NCBI RefSeq assembly: GCF_003725695.1
Contig: NZ_RJSE01000006.1
Coordinates: 1 to 64,000, forward strand
Origin: Nocardioides marmoriginsengisoli
GTDB lineage: Bacteria; Actinomycetota; Actinomycetes; Propionibacteriales; Nocardioidaceae
Direction of reading: 5' to 3'
Length of the DNA: 64,000 bases
Shown: positions 54,080 to 64,000 of the stretch, in pieces
Layout of the letters: every line of letters begins with the position of its first letter
Numbering within the stretch: position 1 is the stretch's first letter
Translations under genes and position numbers: made by a program
Notes under the pieces: model-generated
Told to the model about the DNA's origin: nothing
Seen by the model: the letters and a program-made list of their open reading frames with translations, nothing else
Database searches by the model: none

Positions 54080-54966
54080 TCCTCGTCACTTCCTCCGGTG
54101 TTCAGCTCGGCGCCCGGGTCCGGGGAGAGCGGGGTGCCGTCGAACTCGTCGTTGATCTCGATCTGCTCGTCCTCGCCGCCGGTCCAGCGGACGGTCAGCT
54201 CCCCGAGCGGGGTCATCTGGTCGAACGCCAGCACCCCCTCGCGGAAGAGCTCCAGGAGCGCCAGGAACCGGGCCACCTTGGTCATCGTGTCCGGCGCGTC
54301 CGCGGCGAGCTTGCGGAAGGTGAGGGTGCCGTGCACCCGCAGCCGCTCGACCACGACGTGCGCCTGCTCGCGGACGCTCACCGCCGGGGCGTGGATGTGC
54401 GCCAGCGAGACGCCCTCGGGCTCGGGCTTCGGCTCCAGCGCCTTGGCCGCGAGTCCGGCGAACTCCTCGAGGCCGAGCCCGATCAGCACGTCCGGCAGCA
54501 GCGTCGCGAACCGCTCGTCCAGGCCGACCGCGCGCGGGAACCGGAGCGACTCCGCCTCGACCCGCTCCTCCAGGACCGCGGCGACCTGCTTGAAGGCGCG
54601 GTACTGCAGCAGCCGCGCGAAGAGCAGGTCCCGCGCCTCGAGCAGCGCCAGGTCCTCCTCGTCCTCGACGTCGCCGGAGGGCAGCAGCCGGGCCGCCTTC
54701 AGGTCGAGCAGGGTGGAGGCGATCAGCAGGAACGACGTGGTCTGCTCGAGGTCCCAGACGTCGCCGGCGGCCTTGATGTGCGCGATGAACTCGTCGGTGA
54801 CCTTCGACAGCGCCACCTCGGTGACGTCCAGCTTGTGCTTGCTGATCAGGCTCAGCAGCAGGTCGAACGGTCCCTCGAAGTTGTCCAGCCGGACGGCGAA
54901 GCCGGTGTCCAGCCCGTCGCCCTCCAGGATGTCTGCAGCGATCTCGGTCGTGGCCGCCGGCGTCAT
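54076..54966 (-). CDS. scpA: Segregation and condensation protein A (kleisin)
   Basis: 296 residues. FEGPFDLLLSLISKHKLDVTEVALSKVTDEF is the diagnostic ScpA N-terminus that binds the SMC neck; the C-terminal winged helix contains LRVHGTLTFRKLAADAPDTM. It bridges the SMC heads. ATG 54966 overlaps the stop of the gene at 54963. No smc gene in the window. Confidence 0.95.
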   Translation of the reverse strand: MTPAATTEIAADILEGDGLDTGFAVRLDNFEGPFDLLLSLISKHKLDVTEVALSKVTDEFIAHIKAAGDVWDLEQTTSFLLIASTLLDLKAARLLPSGDVEDEEDLALLEARDLLFARLLQYRAFKQVAAVLEERVEAESLRFPRAVGLDERFATLLPDVLIGLGLEEFAGLAAKALEPKPEPEGVSLAHIHAPAVSVREQAHVVVERLRVHGTLTFRKLAADAPDTMTKVARFLALLELFREGVLAFDQMTPLGELTVRWTGGEDEQIEINDEFDGTPLSPDPGAELNTGGSDEE

Positions 54967-55334
54967 CCGAGCAACCGGCGTACGAGCTCGCTGTCGTCGC
55001 CCTGGTGCTCCAGGTCGGCGAGCACGATCGAGAGCGCCTCCCGGACCAGGCGGCCGCGGTCGACGGCCAGGCCGTGGTCACGGCGCAGCGACAGCCGGGC
55101 GTGCTCGATGTCGACGAGCTCCTCGGCGGTGACGTACACCGTCATCTTCTCGTCGTGCCGGACCCGGCCGCTGGAGGTGCGCGGACCCCGGGCCTTCGTC
55201 GACTTGGCGGTCTTCCGCGCGGGCGCCGGCTCCGGTACGGCGGCAACCGCGGGCGCGGCCTCGGCCTGGTCGCCCTCGCTCGTCGGCCGGAACAGGTCGT
55301 CGGCCGTCGGCAGGCTTACGCGTCGTGCTGCCAA
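54963..55334 (-). CDS. Small RHH-like protein between parA and scpA
   Basis: 123 residues from TTG 55334, which has AAGGAGG (minus strand, 55351-55345) 10 bases upstream and overlaps the parA end by 19 nt. The low-complexity N-terminus (about 15-60, Ala/Pro/Lys) is followed by a strand (KMTVYVTAEEL) and two helices (HARLSLRRDHGL and RLVREALSIVL) like a ribbon-helix-helix. It is a conserved neighbour of parA-scpAB in actinobacteria, role unknown. The prophage encodes a clear relative at 1096-1311. Confidence 0.7.
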   Translation of the reverse strand: MAARRVSLPTADDLFRPTSEGDQAEAAPAVAAVPEPAPARKTAKSTKARGPRTSSGRVRHDEKMTVYVTAEELVDIEHARLSLRRDHGLAVDRGRLVREALSIVLADLEHQGDDSELVRRLLG

Positions 55335-56353
55335 CGAGCCAGCACCTCCTTGGCCAGCGTCCGGTAGGAGTCGGCTCCCGCGGAGGACGAGGCGTAGGCG
55401 GTGATCGGCTCACCGGCCACGGTCGCGTCCGAGAACTTCACGGTCCGGCGGATCACCGTGTGGAAGACGGTGTCGCCCCAGGCCTCGACCAGGCGCTGCA
55501 TCACCTCGCGGCTGTGCAGGGTCCGACCGTCGAACATGGTGCCGAGGACGCCCTCGATCTCCAGGCGCGGGTTGAGCCGCTCCTTGACCTTGTCGATGGT
55601 GGTCTTCAGCAGGGCCACGCCGCGCAGCGCGAAGTACTCGCACTCCAGGGGCACGATCACGCCGTCGGAGGCGGTGAGCGCGTTCACGGTGAGCAGGCCG
55701 AGCGAGGGCTGGCAGTCGATCAGGATGACGTCGTACTTCTCCAGCGCCGGGGCGAGCACCCGCTGCAGGGTCTGCTCGCGGGCGACCTCGTGCACCAGCT
55801 GCACCTCGGCGGCCGAGAGGTCGATGTTGGAGGGCAGCAGGTCCATCCCGGGGACGCCGGTCGGGACCACGACCTCGTCGAGGTCGACGTCGCGCTGCAT
55901 CAGCAGGTTGTAGATGGAGAGCTCCATCTGGTGCGGGTTCAGACCGAGACCGACCGAGAGCGAACCCTGCGGGTCGAAGTCGACCAGCAGCACCTTGCGA
56001 CCGAACTCGGCCAGCGAGGCACCGAGGTTGATCGTGGTGGTGGTCTTGCCGACGCCGCCCTTCTGGTTGCACATCGAGATCACCCGCGCCTTGGTGCGCG
56101 CTCCGACCGGGCCCGGCTCGGGGAACTCCGGGAGCGGGCGACCGGTGGGGCCGATCACGACGTCCGAGTCGGCAGGGGCGGAGACGACGGTCTCGTCGGG
56201 CACGTCATGGTCCTCAGGCAGTCGGATGGAGGGGGTGTCGAGAGACGGGTGCTGCAGCACGGTGGCCTCCGGAGGGGTGACCGGATTGCGGACCAAGGGT
56301 GGGACCTCGGAGGCGCTGGTGGTCTGTCCGCCGAATCCGTCGGCACCGCTCAT
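55316..56353 (-). CDS. parA: ParA-family ATPase, scp-linked
   Basis: 345 residues from ATG 56353, with GAGGGG just upstream. The deviant Walker A KGGVGKTTTT follows SMCNQ; switch I (VDFDPQGSLS) and IDCQPS (Walker B-like) are intact. The N-terminal 85 residues are acidic and Pro-rich, unusual in length. Not next to parB, so this is the scp-associated type rather than the oriC-linked partition ATPase (inference). No parB in the window. Confidence 0.93.
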   Translation of the reverse strand: MSGADGFGGQTTSASEVPPLVRNPVTPPEATVLQHPSLDTPSIRLPEDHDVPDETVVSAPADSDVVIGPTGRPLPEFPEPGPVGARTKARVISMCNQKGGVGKTTTTINLGASLAEFGRKVLLVDFDPQGSLSVGLGLNPHQMELSIYNLLMQRDVDLDEVVVPTGVPGMDLLPSNIDLSAAEVQLVHEVAREQTLQRVLAPALEKYDVILIDCQPSLGLLTVNALTASDGVIVPLECEYFALRGVALLKTTIDKVKERLNPRLEIEGVLGTMFDGRTLHSREVMQRLVEAWGDTVFHTVIRRTVKFSDATVAGEPITAYASSSAGADSYRTLAKEVLARWQHDA

Positions 56354-56501
56354 GGTCCGGTTCCCCTCGTCGAGATGGCCCCTGCACCTTTGTCGACTTG
56401 GCGGCAAGTCGTGCAGTGGGCTGGACTCTAGGCCCGTCGGCGTACCGCTCACAAGCCGAGGGCGCAGACTCCTGTCCTGCAAGGGAAATCTGGGGAAACT
56501 G

Positions 56502-56563
56502 TGTGCATAAGCTCCCGCTCAAACCCACAGCCGAGGAGCGTCCTGTGCATAAACCTGTGGGTT
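56502..56563. promoter_or_regulatory. DnaA-box-like pair and hairpin upstream of parA
   Basis: TGTGCATAA (TTATGCACA on the other strand) at 56502-56510 and 56544-56552, 42 bp apart. AACCCACAG (56522-56530) and CTGTGGGTT (56555-56563) form a 9-bp inverted repeat close to the xerD stop at 56572 and may terminate it. Confidence 0.4.
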
Positions 56564-56571
56564 CGCCGAGG

Positions 56572-57531
56572 TCACGCCAACGCCCGCGGATGCGCGGCCG
56601 CGTAGACCTCGCGCAGGCTGTCGACGGTGACCAGCGTGTACACCTGGGTGGTGGTCACCGAGGCATGGCCGAGCAGCTCCTGGACGACCCGGACGTCGGC
56701 GCCGCCCTCCAGAAGGTGGGTCGCGAACGAGTGCCGCATCGTGTGCGGCGAGACCTCGGCCTTGACCCCGGCGCGCTCGGCGGACTTCACGATCACCGTC
56801 CACGCGCTCTGCCGCGACAGCCGGCCGCCGCGCGCGTTCAGGAACATCGCCGGCGTGCCCTTGCCGGTCGACGCCAGGTCCGGACGGGCCCGGGTCAGGT
56901 AGGCCTCGACAGCCTCGCGGGCGAAGCGCCCGACCGGGACGATCCGCTCCTTGCTGCCCTTGCCGCGCAGCAGGACGGTGCCGTGGGTCAGGTCGAGGTC
57001 GTCGACGTCCAGGCCGACCGCTTCCGAGATCCGGGCGCCGGTGCCGTAGAGCAGCTCCAGCAGGGCCCGGTCCCGCATCGACAGGATCGTGCCGGCCGCG
57101 CCGGCAGCCTCCAGGATCGCTTCGACGTCACCGAGCGCGAGCGCCTTCGGCAGCCGCTTGGCGGGACTGGGCGGGCGCACGCCGACGGACGGGTCCAGCC
57201 GGGCCAGACCGTCCTTCACCGCGAACTTGTGGAACCCCCGGACCGCCACCACGGTGCGCCCGGCCGAGGTCGCACTCAGCGCGACGTGCTCGCTGTCCCC
57301 CTCCCGCAGCGCGGTCAGGAAGTCGAGCACGGTCTGCTCGGTGATCGCGTCCAGTTCGGTGATCCCGACGCCGTCCAGGAAGCCCAGGTAGCGCCGCAGG
57401 TCGCGCCGGTACGACGAGAGCGTGTTCGCCGCCAGACCGCGCTCGACCCCGAGGTGGTCCAGGTAGGTACGGACCGCGCGGACCAGCGGGCTCGGGACCG
57501 GGGCGGGGTTCTGCTCAGGATTCTGGGTCAG
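56572..57531 (-). CDS. xerD: Tyrosine recombinase XerD
   Basis: About 319 residues from CTG 57531. The frame has no ATG, GTG or TTG after the ald stop until GTG 57330, which would remove the SAM-like N-terminal domain ([30 protein letters not shown]). CTG 57531 overlaps the ald TGA (CTGA). Catalytic residues: Arg in [18 protein letters not shown] (His, Arg), LLGHAS and Tyr in TQVYT. It resolves chromosome dimers at dif. Confidence 0.92.
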   Translation of the reverse strand: MTQNPEQNPAPVPSPLVRAVRTYLDHLGVERGLAANTLSSYRRDLRRYLGFLDGVGITELDAITEQTVLDFLTALREGDSEHVALSATSAGRTVVAVRGFHKFAVKDGLARLDPSVGVRPPSPAKRLPKALALGDVEAILEAAGAAGTILSMRDRALLELLYGTGARISEAVGLDVDDLDLTHGTVLLRGKGSKERIVPVGRFAREAVEAYLTRARPDLASTGKGTPAMFLNARGGRLSRQSAWTVIVKSAERAGVKAEVSPHTMRHSFATHLLEGGADVRVVQELLGHASVTTTQVYTLVTVDSLREVYAAAHPRALA

Positions 57532-58652
57532 GACACGGCCCCCAGCGCACTCTCCAGCGAGACCGACGCCATCCCGTGCGCCTCGGCGACCGGGGCGTAG
57601 GTGACGTCGCCGGCGTGGGTGTTCAGGCCGAGGGCGAGCGAGTGGTCATCGCGGCAGGCCTGCTGCCAGCCCTTGTCGGCGAGCGCGACGGCGTACGGCA
57701 GGGTGGCGTTGGTCAGCGCGTACGTCGAGGTGTTCGGGACCGCGCCCGGCATGTTGGCCACGCAGTAGAACGTCGAGTTGTGCACCTGGTACGTCGGATC
57801 CGCGTGCGTGGTCGGCCGGGTGTCCTCGAAGCAGCCGCCCTGGTCGACCGCGATGTCGACCAGCACCGACCCCGGCTTCATCGACGCGACCAGCTCGTTG
57901 GTGACCAGCTTCGGCGCCTTCGCCCCCGGGATCAGCACCGCGCCGATCACCAGGTCCGCCTCCAGCAGCTGCTGCTGGATGGCCAGCTTGGAGGAGGCCA
58001 GGCCGTGCACCCGGTTGTTGTAGCGCCAGAACGACATCCGCAGCTTGTCCAGGTCGGTGTCGAGCAGGGTGACGTCCGCGCCCATGCCGAGCGCGATGTT
58101 GGCGGCGTTCTGACCCGAGACGCCGGCGCCGAGGATCACCACCTTCGCGTTCGCGACACCGCCGACCCCGCCGAGCAGCACCCCGCGCCCCCCTTGGGCC
58201 TTCAGCAGCGAGTAGGCGCCGACCTGAGGAGCCAGGCACCCGGCCACCTCGGACATCGGGTAGAGCAGCGGCAGCCCGCCCGAGGGCAGCTGCACCGTCT
58301 CGTAGGCGACCCCGGTGACCTTGCGAGCCGCAAGCTCCGCGGTCAGCGGCTGGTCGGCCGCCAGGTGCAGGTAGGTGAAGAGCAGCAGCCCCTCGCGCAT
58401 CCGGTGGTACTCCTCGGCCACCGGCTCCTTGACCTTCAGCACCATCTCGCCTCGCGCCCAGACGTCGTCGGCGCTGTCCAGCAGCGTCGCGCCGGCGCCG
58501 GCGTACTCCTCGTCCGGGATGGAGGACCCGACCCCGGCACCGCGTTCGACGAACACCTCGTGCCCGTGCGCGACCAGCTCGTGGACCCCGACCGGGGTGA
58601 TCGCCACCCGGTACTCGTGGTTCTTGACTTCCTTCGGTACGCCGACCCTCAC
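57528..58652 (-). CDS. ald: Alanine dehydrogenase
   Basis: 374 residues. [54 protein letters not shown] (NAD site) and [19 protein letters not shown] are diagnostic. It interconverts L-alanine with pyruvate and ammonia. It is inserted between the Nudix gene and xerD, where mycobacteria have none. GTG 58652. Its stop overlaps the likely xerD start. Confidence 0.95.
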   Translation of the reverse strand: MRVGVPKEVKNHEYRVAITPVGVHELVAHGHEVFVERGAGVGSSIPDEEYAGAGATLLDSADDVWARGEMVLKVKEPVAEEYHRMREGLLLFTYLHLAADQPLTAELAARKVTGVAYETVQLPSGGLPLLYPMSEVAGCLAPQVGAYSLLKAQGGRGVLLGGVGGVANAKVVILGAGVSGQNAANIALGMGADVTLLDTDLDKLRMSFWRYNNRVHGLASSKLAIQQQLLEADLVIGAVLIPGAKAPKLVTNELVASMKPGSVLVDIAVDQGGCFEDTRPTTHADPTYQVHNSTFYCVANMPGAVPNTSTYALTNATLPYAVALADKGWQQACRDDHSLALGLNTHAGDVTYAPVAEAHGMASVSLESALGAVS

Positions 58653-58727
58653 TGCGATCTCCCAGTCATCTACGGCACGAGGTGTGCCCGTCTCGTCACT
58701 TAATAGACAGGCTAACCACGAAATCCG

Positions 58728-61092
<2,365 letters not shown>

Positions 61093-61144
61093 TCAACCCT
61101 ATCAAGAAAACCCGCACCCTCGTTGCACGCCGCGTACGAGATCT

Positions 61145-63082
61145 CTACGACAGCGGCGGAACCGCCCCGTCGCCGCCTCCCGGACCGTAGTCGCCGACGT
61201 CGCCCCGGGTCTGGGCGGCCAGGGCCAGGATCGCCACGACCCGGCCCTCGACCCCCTCCGAACCCCCGGCCGAGCTCACCGCCGCGCCCGGGCGCACGGC
61301 CTTGAGGACCGCGGTCTCCGCGGTCGGCCCGGTCACCACCGTCGCCGTCTGACCCCCGTACGCCGCCACCGTCGTCGCCAGGGCCGAGTCCTCGTCCGGA
61401 GTCGTGTCGCGGCCCGCCACGATCAGCGTGAGCGCCGCCCGAGCGGTGACCTTGGCGGTGGCCAGCTCGGCCGTCTGCAGCCCGGAGACCACCCCGACAG
61501 CGGTGGTGTCGTACGCCGCGCGCGGCACCTTCGCCGCCGCGCCGACCCCGGCCGCACGGGCCAGCAGCGCGCCGAGGCGCTGGTAGCCGGTGGCACCGGC
61601 GGGGACGGTCACGTCCTTCGCCTGGGTGAGCATCTGGCTGGTCAGCGCCTCGACCAGTCCGCGCTGGGCACCGGAGACGGCGGCCGGGGCCACGGTGACG
61701 TCGGCGGTCACCTGCGCGCCGGCGGTGCCGACCAGACCGCGCAGCGCGGTCAGCGTCTCCGGATCCGCGCCGGGAAGCGCGACCACCGCGACCGACCGGC
61801 CGGCGAGGGTGCCGCGGACGACGTTGGCGGCGGTCGCCGTGGTGAACGCGTCCCGTTGCTGCGCTCGCGTGGTGAGCGCCTCGAGCTGCCGGTCCCGGTC
61901 GGCGACCTGGTCCTCGACGCGCTGGAGGTCGTGCGAGCCGCCCAGCGAGTCGGGGAGCTCGGCACGCAGGTCGTCGCGCCACCGCTCCCCCGTCGGGGTG
62001 AACGCCAGCACGCCCACGGCGCCGACCAGGACCGCGGCGACCAGCGCGCGGACGATCCGGGTACGGCGCGGACGGCCGCGGAGCAGCGGCACCGCACGCC
62101 CCTCGACCAGGCGGGTGCCGAGCCGGAGCCGGGTCAGCACGTTGCTGGCCTGGTCGTTGCGGTCCCGGTCGACGAACTCGTCCAGGGTCGCCGGCGATCC
62201 GACCGGGACGGCCAGCCGGGCGTTCCCGTGGTGGGCGAGCAGGAGGCCGACGTCCGCGGCGGCCAGGCTGGTCGGCAGCACCACGGCGGGCAGGTTCAGC
62301 TTCTCCACCTGGCTGCGGACCGCGTGCCCGGGCTCGACGAGCACGACCTCGGCGCACCGGGCCAGCGCCTTGTCCGAGACCGCCGCCCCGCCGCTGAGAA
62401 CGCCGACGGCAGGCTTCAGCCGGCGTCGTAGCGCCAGGTCGATCCCGGAGTCGACCGCGATCACCACCGGCTTCGTCCGGCGCCGCAGCCGGCGGATCCC
62501 GGCCAGGTCGGCCCTGGTGGCCGCCGTCCCGATCACCACGACCACCCGGTCGGTCATCGAGGTGGCCAGCGGCGGCATGCCGAGACCGTGCAGCACCAGC
62601 GGCTCCTCGCGCCGGACGAGCTCGCTGGCCGCGTGCGCGAAGCTCTCCAGCTGCACGGCCAGGCCGGAGCCCGCCTCCTGCATCTGGTCGCGGACCGCCA
62701 CCGCGTCGAGCTCGCGCACGTCGAGGACGACCACGGCGTCGTCGTACAGGGTGCCCTCGTGGAGCCGGAGCGTGCTGCCGTCGCGCAGGCCGAGCACCTG
62801 GTCGCGGTTCCCCTCGAAGAGCCGGACGCCGGCCCCGACGAGCGTCTGCGGTCCGCGGTTCGCGAACCGGCCGGAGATGAACTCGGCGGCGTTGATCACG
62901 GCCAGCGGCTTCCGATCCAGCAGAGCCTGGGCGACGTCGCCGCCGAGGTCCCGCTGGTCGATCACCACCAGGTCCCCCGGCTGCACCCGGCTGATCAGGG
63001 TGGCGAGGTTGCGGTGGGCGCGGACCACGACGGAAAGGCCGGGGAGGACGGACGACTTCTTACCGAGACGAGGCAATTTCAT
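61145..63082 (-). CDS. SteA-MctB fusion: cytokinetic-ring protein and MctB-like domain
   Basis: 645 residues. Residues 1-362 match SteA (Rv1697 type): a TPP-kinase-like domain (VINAAEFISGRFANRGP, DSGIDLALRRRLKPAVG, LLAHHGNARLAVP) and one membrane helix at about 344-362. Residues 363-645 match the MctB/Rv1698 extracellular region: charged coiled coil (DLQRVEDQVADRDRQLEAL), VRGTLAGRSVAVVALPGAD, then periplasmic-type repeats. The N-terminal helix expected of MctB is absent. In mycobacteria and corynebacteria these are two adjacent genes, steA and steB/mctB, next to pyrG and recN. The single helix would link both sides of the membrane. Confidence 0.85.
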   Translation of the reverse strand: MKLPRLGKKSSVLPGLSVVVRAHRNLATLISRVQPGDLVVIDQRDLGGDVAQALLDRKPLAVINAAEFISGRFANRGPQTLVGAGVRLFEGNRDQVLGLRDGSTLRLHEGTLYDDAVVVLDVRELDAVAVRDQMQEAGSGLAVQLESFAHAASELVRREEPLVLHGLGMPPLATSMTDRVVVVIGTAATRADLAGIRRLRRRTKPVVIAVDSGIDLALRRRLKPAVGVLSGGAAVSDKALARCAEVVLVEPGHAVRSQVEKLNLPAVVLPTSLAAADVGLLLAHHGNARLAVPVGSPATLDEFVDRDRNDQASNVLTRLRLGTRLVEGRAVPLLRGRPRRTRIVRALVAAVLVGAVGVLAFTPTGERWRDDLRAELPDSLGGSHDLQRVEDQVADRDRQLEALTTRAQQRDAFTTATAANVVRGTLAGRSVAVVALPGADPETLTALRGLVGTAGAQVTADVTVAPAAVSGAQRGLVEALTSQMLTQAKDVTVPAGATGYQRLGALLARAAGVGAAAKVPRAAYDTTAVGVVSGLQTAELATAKVTARAALTLIVAGRDTTPDEDSALATTVAAYGGQTATVVTGPTAETAVLKAVRPGAAVSSAGGSEGVEGRVVAILALAAQTRGDVGDYGPGGGDGAVPPLS

Positions 63083-63160
63083 GGCGCTTGCATGCTTTCA
63101 CGCAGCTGGTCCGATATGTCGTACCGCGCCAGGGTCGGCCTGTCCCGCCGTCCTCGCGGG

Positions 63161-64000
63161 TCAGCTGCGGGCGGTCCGGGCCTGCTGGGCGACGTCGAGG
63201 AGCTCCTGGGCGTGCGCCATCGCGGTCTCGGACTCCTCGAGGCCGGCGAGCATCCGGGAGAGCTCCCGGACCCGGCCGGCGTCGTCGAGCACCGAGAGCC
63301 CGGAGGTGGTGACCCGGCCGTCGCTGGCCTTGGCGACCACGACGTGCCGGTCCGCGAACGCGGCGACCTGCGGCAGGTGGGTGACCACCAGGACCTGGGC
63401 CGAACCGGCCAGCGCGGCCAGCCGGCGACCGATCTCGACCGCGGCCTTGCCGCCGACTCCGGCGTCGACCTCGTCGAAGACGAAGGTGGGCACCGGGCTG
63501 GTCCCCGCCAGGACGACCTCGATCGCCAGCATCACCCGGGAGAGCTCGCCCCCGGAGGCGCCCTTGTTGAGCGGACGCGGCTCGGATCCGGTGTTGGCGG
63601 CCAGCAGGATCTCGACCTGGTCGATGCCCGACCCGGTGAACCGCCAGCTGCCGCCGTCGACCTCCAGTCCCTCGGGGTCGGGGGTGCGCCCGACCACGAT
63701 CTCGACCCGGGCGTGCGGCATCGCCAGCGCGGAGAGCTCGTCGCTCACCGCGGCCGACAGCGCCGCACCGGCGGCGGTCCGGGCGACGGAGAGCGCGGCG
63801 GCCCGGTCGGCGAGCTCGGCCCGCAGCCGCGCCCGCTCGGCGCGGAGCTCCTCGGCCCGGTTCTCCGAGTTCTCCAGGACCAGCAGCCGTTCGGCCGAGG
63901 CGGCCGCCCAGGCGAGCACCTCGTCGACGGTCTCGCCGTACTTGCGGGTCAGCGCCGTCAGCGCGGCGCGACGCTCGGAGACCACGGCCAGCCTCGCCGG
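63161..64000 (-). CDS. recN: DNA repair protein RecN, N-terminus outside window
   Basis: The visible 280 residues are the C-terminal half: a coiled coil with NREDLR-like ENSENRAEELRAERARLR, the ABC signature LNKGASGGELSRVMLA, Walker B TFVFDEVDAGVGG and the His of LVVTHLPQVAAFADRH. RecN is an SMC-like protein for double-strand-break repair, usually LexA-regulated. The frame is open to base 64000. Upstream start and possible LexA box are outside. Confidence 0.93.
   Translation of the reverse strand, partial: PARLAVVSERRAALTALTRKYGETVDEVLAWAAASAERLLVLENSENRAEELRAERARLRAELADRAAALSVARTAAGAALSAAVSDELSALAMPHARVEIVVGRTPDPEGLEVDGGSWRFTGSGIDQVEILLAANTGSEPRPLNKGASGGELSRVMLAIEVVLAGTSPVPTFVFDEVDAGVGGKAAVEIGRRLAALAGSAQVLVVTHLPQVAAFADRHVVVAKASDGRVTTSGLSVLDDAGRVRELSRMLAGLEESETAMAHAQELLDVAQQARTARS

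Overview
The window is high-GC actinobacterial DNA. GTG and TTG starts are common, many genes overlap by 4 nt (ATGA/GTGA), and several promoters look leaderless. The chromosomal half carries the recN - steA/mctB - pyrG - nudix - xerD - parA - scpA - scpB - rluB - cmk - der order known from Mycobacterium and other Actinomycetota. Gene content and style fit a Nocardioides-like organism; the genus is an inference.

Region 1 (1-29.63 kb) is most of a siphovirus-type prophage. Its left end (integrase, repressor, recombination genes) lies outside the window. Positions 1-5917 hold a tightly overlapping early operon of small Cys-rich proteins, an HNH nuclease, a replication-initiator-like gene split by an in-frame TGA, an adenine methyltransferase and an excisionase-like HTH protein. 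A hicA/hicB-type pair (6167-6735) reads leftward. Two further HNH genes flank a LexA-type box (7117-7132). The late module follows: terminases, portal, MuF-like protein, scaffold, P22-like coat with an inserted domain, connectors, major tail protein, tail chaperones with a -1 frameshift site, tape measure, tail tip, endolysin, holin and a fibre. A 21-bp-stem terminator (27011-27056) closes it. The right end (27.07-29.45 kb) is a cargo segment with opposing small genes, a NYN-domain protein and a second LexA-type box. The prophage ends in a tRNA(CAU) gene, of which only the 5' 42 nt remain here (29634-29675, minus strand).

Region 2 (29.7-48.1 kb) is general chromosome: a secreted beta-helix protein, a DEAD-box RNA helicase, a PIG-L deacetylase, a lipoprotein, DUF1508, tRNA-Asn, dnaG with an intein in its zinc finger, small envelope-associated proteins, a dGTPase, a DesKR-like two-component pair next to an ABC-2 exporter, a methyltransferase, tRNA-Pro and a ScyD-like secreted protein.

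Region 3 (48.2-64 kb, all minus strand) is the conserved chromosome-maintenance cluster. It runs from recN (partial) through a SteA-MctB fusion, pyrG, a Nudix hydrolase, ald, xerD, parA, a small ribbon-helix-helix-like protein, scpA, scpB, rluB, aroH, tyrA, cmk and plsC to der. Most neighbours overlap by 4 nt, so translation is probably coupled.

The strongest observations are: the SteA-MctB fusion that shares one membrane helix; the DnaG intein placed exactly at a zinc-ligand cysteine; a phage early protein that matches the host protein encoded between parA and scpA; a canonical CCCAAAA frameshift site; and two LexA-type boxes in the prophage. No stretch longer than 300 bases lacks a gene or annotated site.
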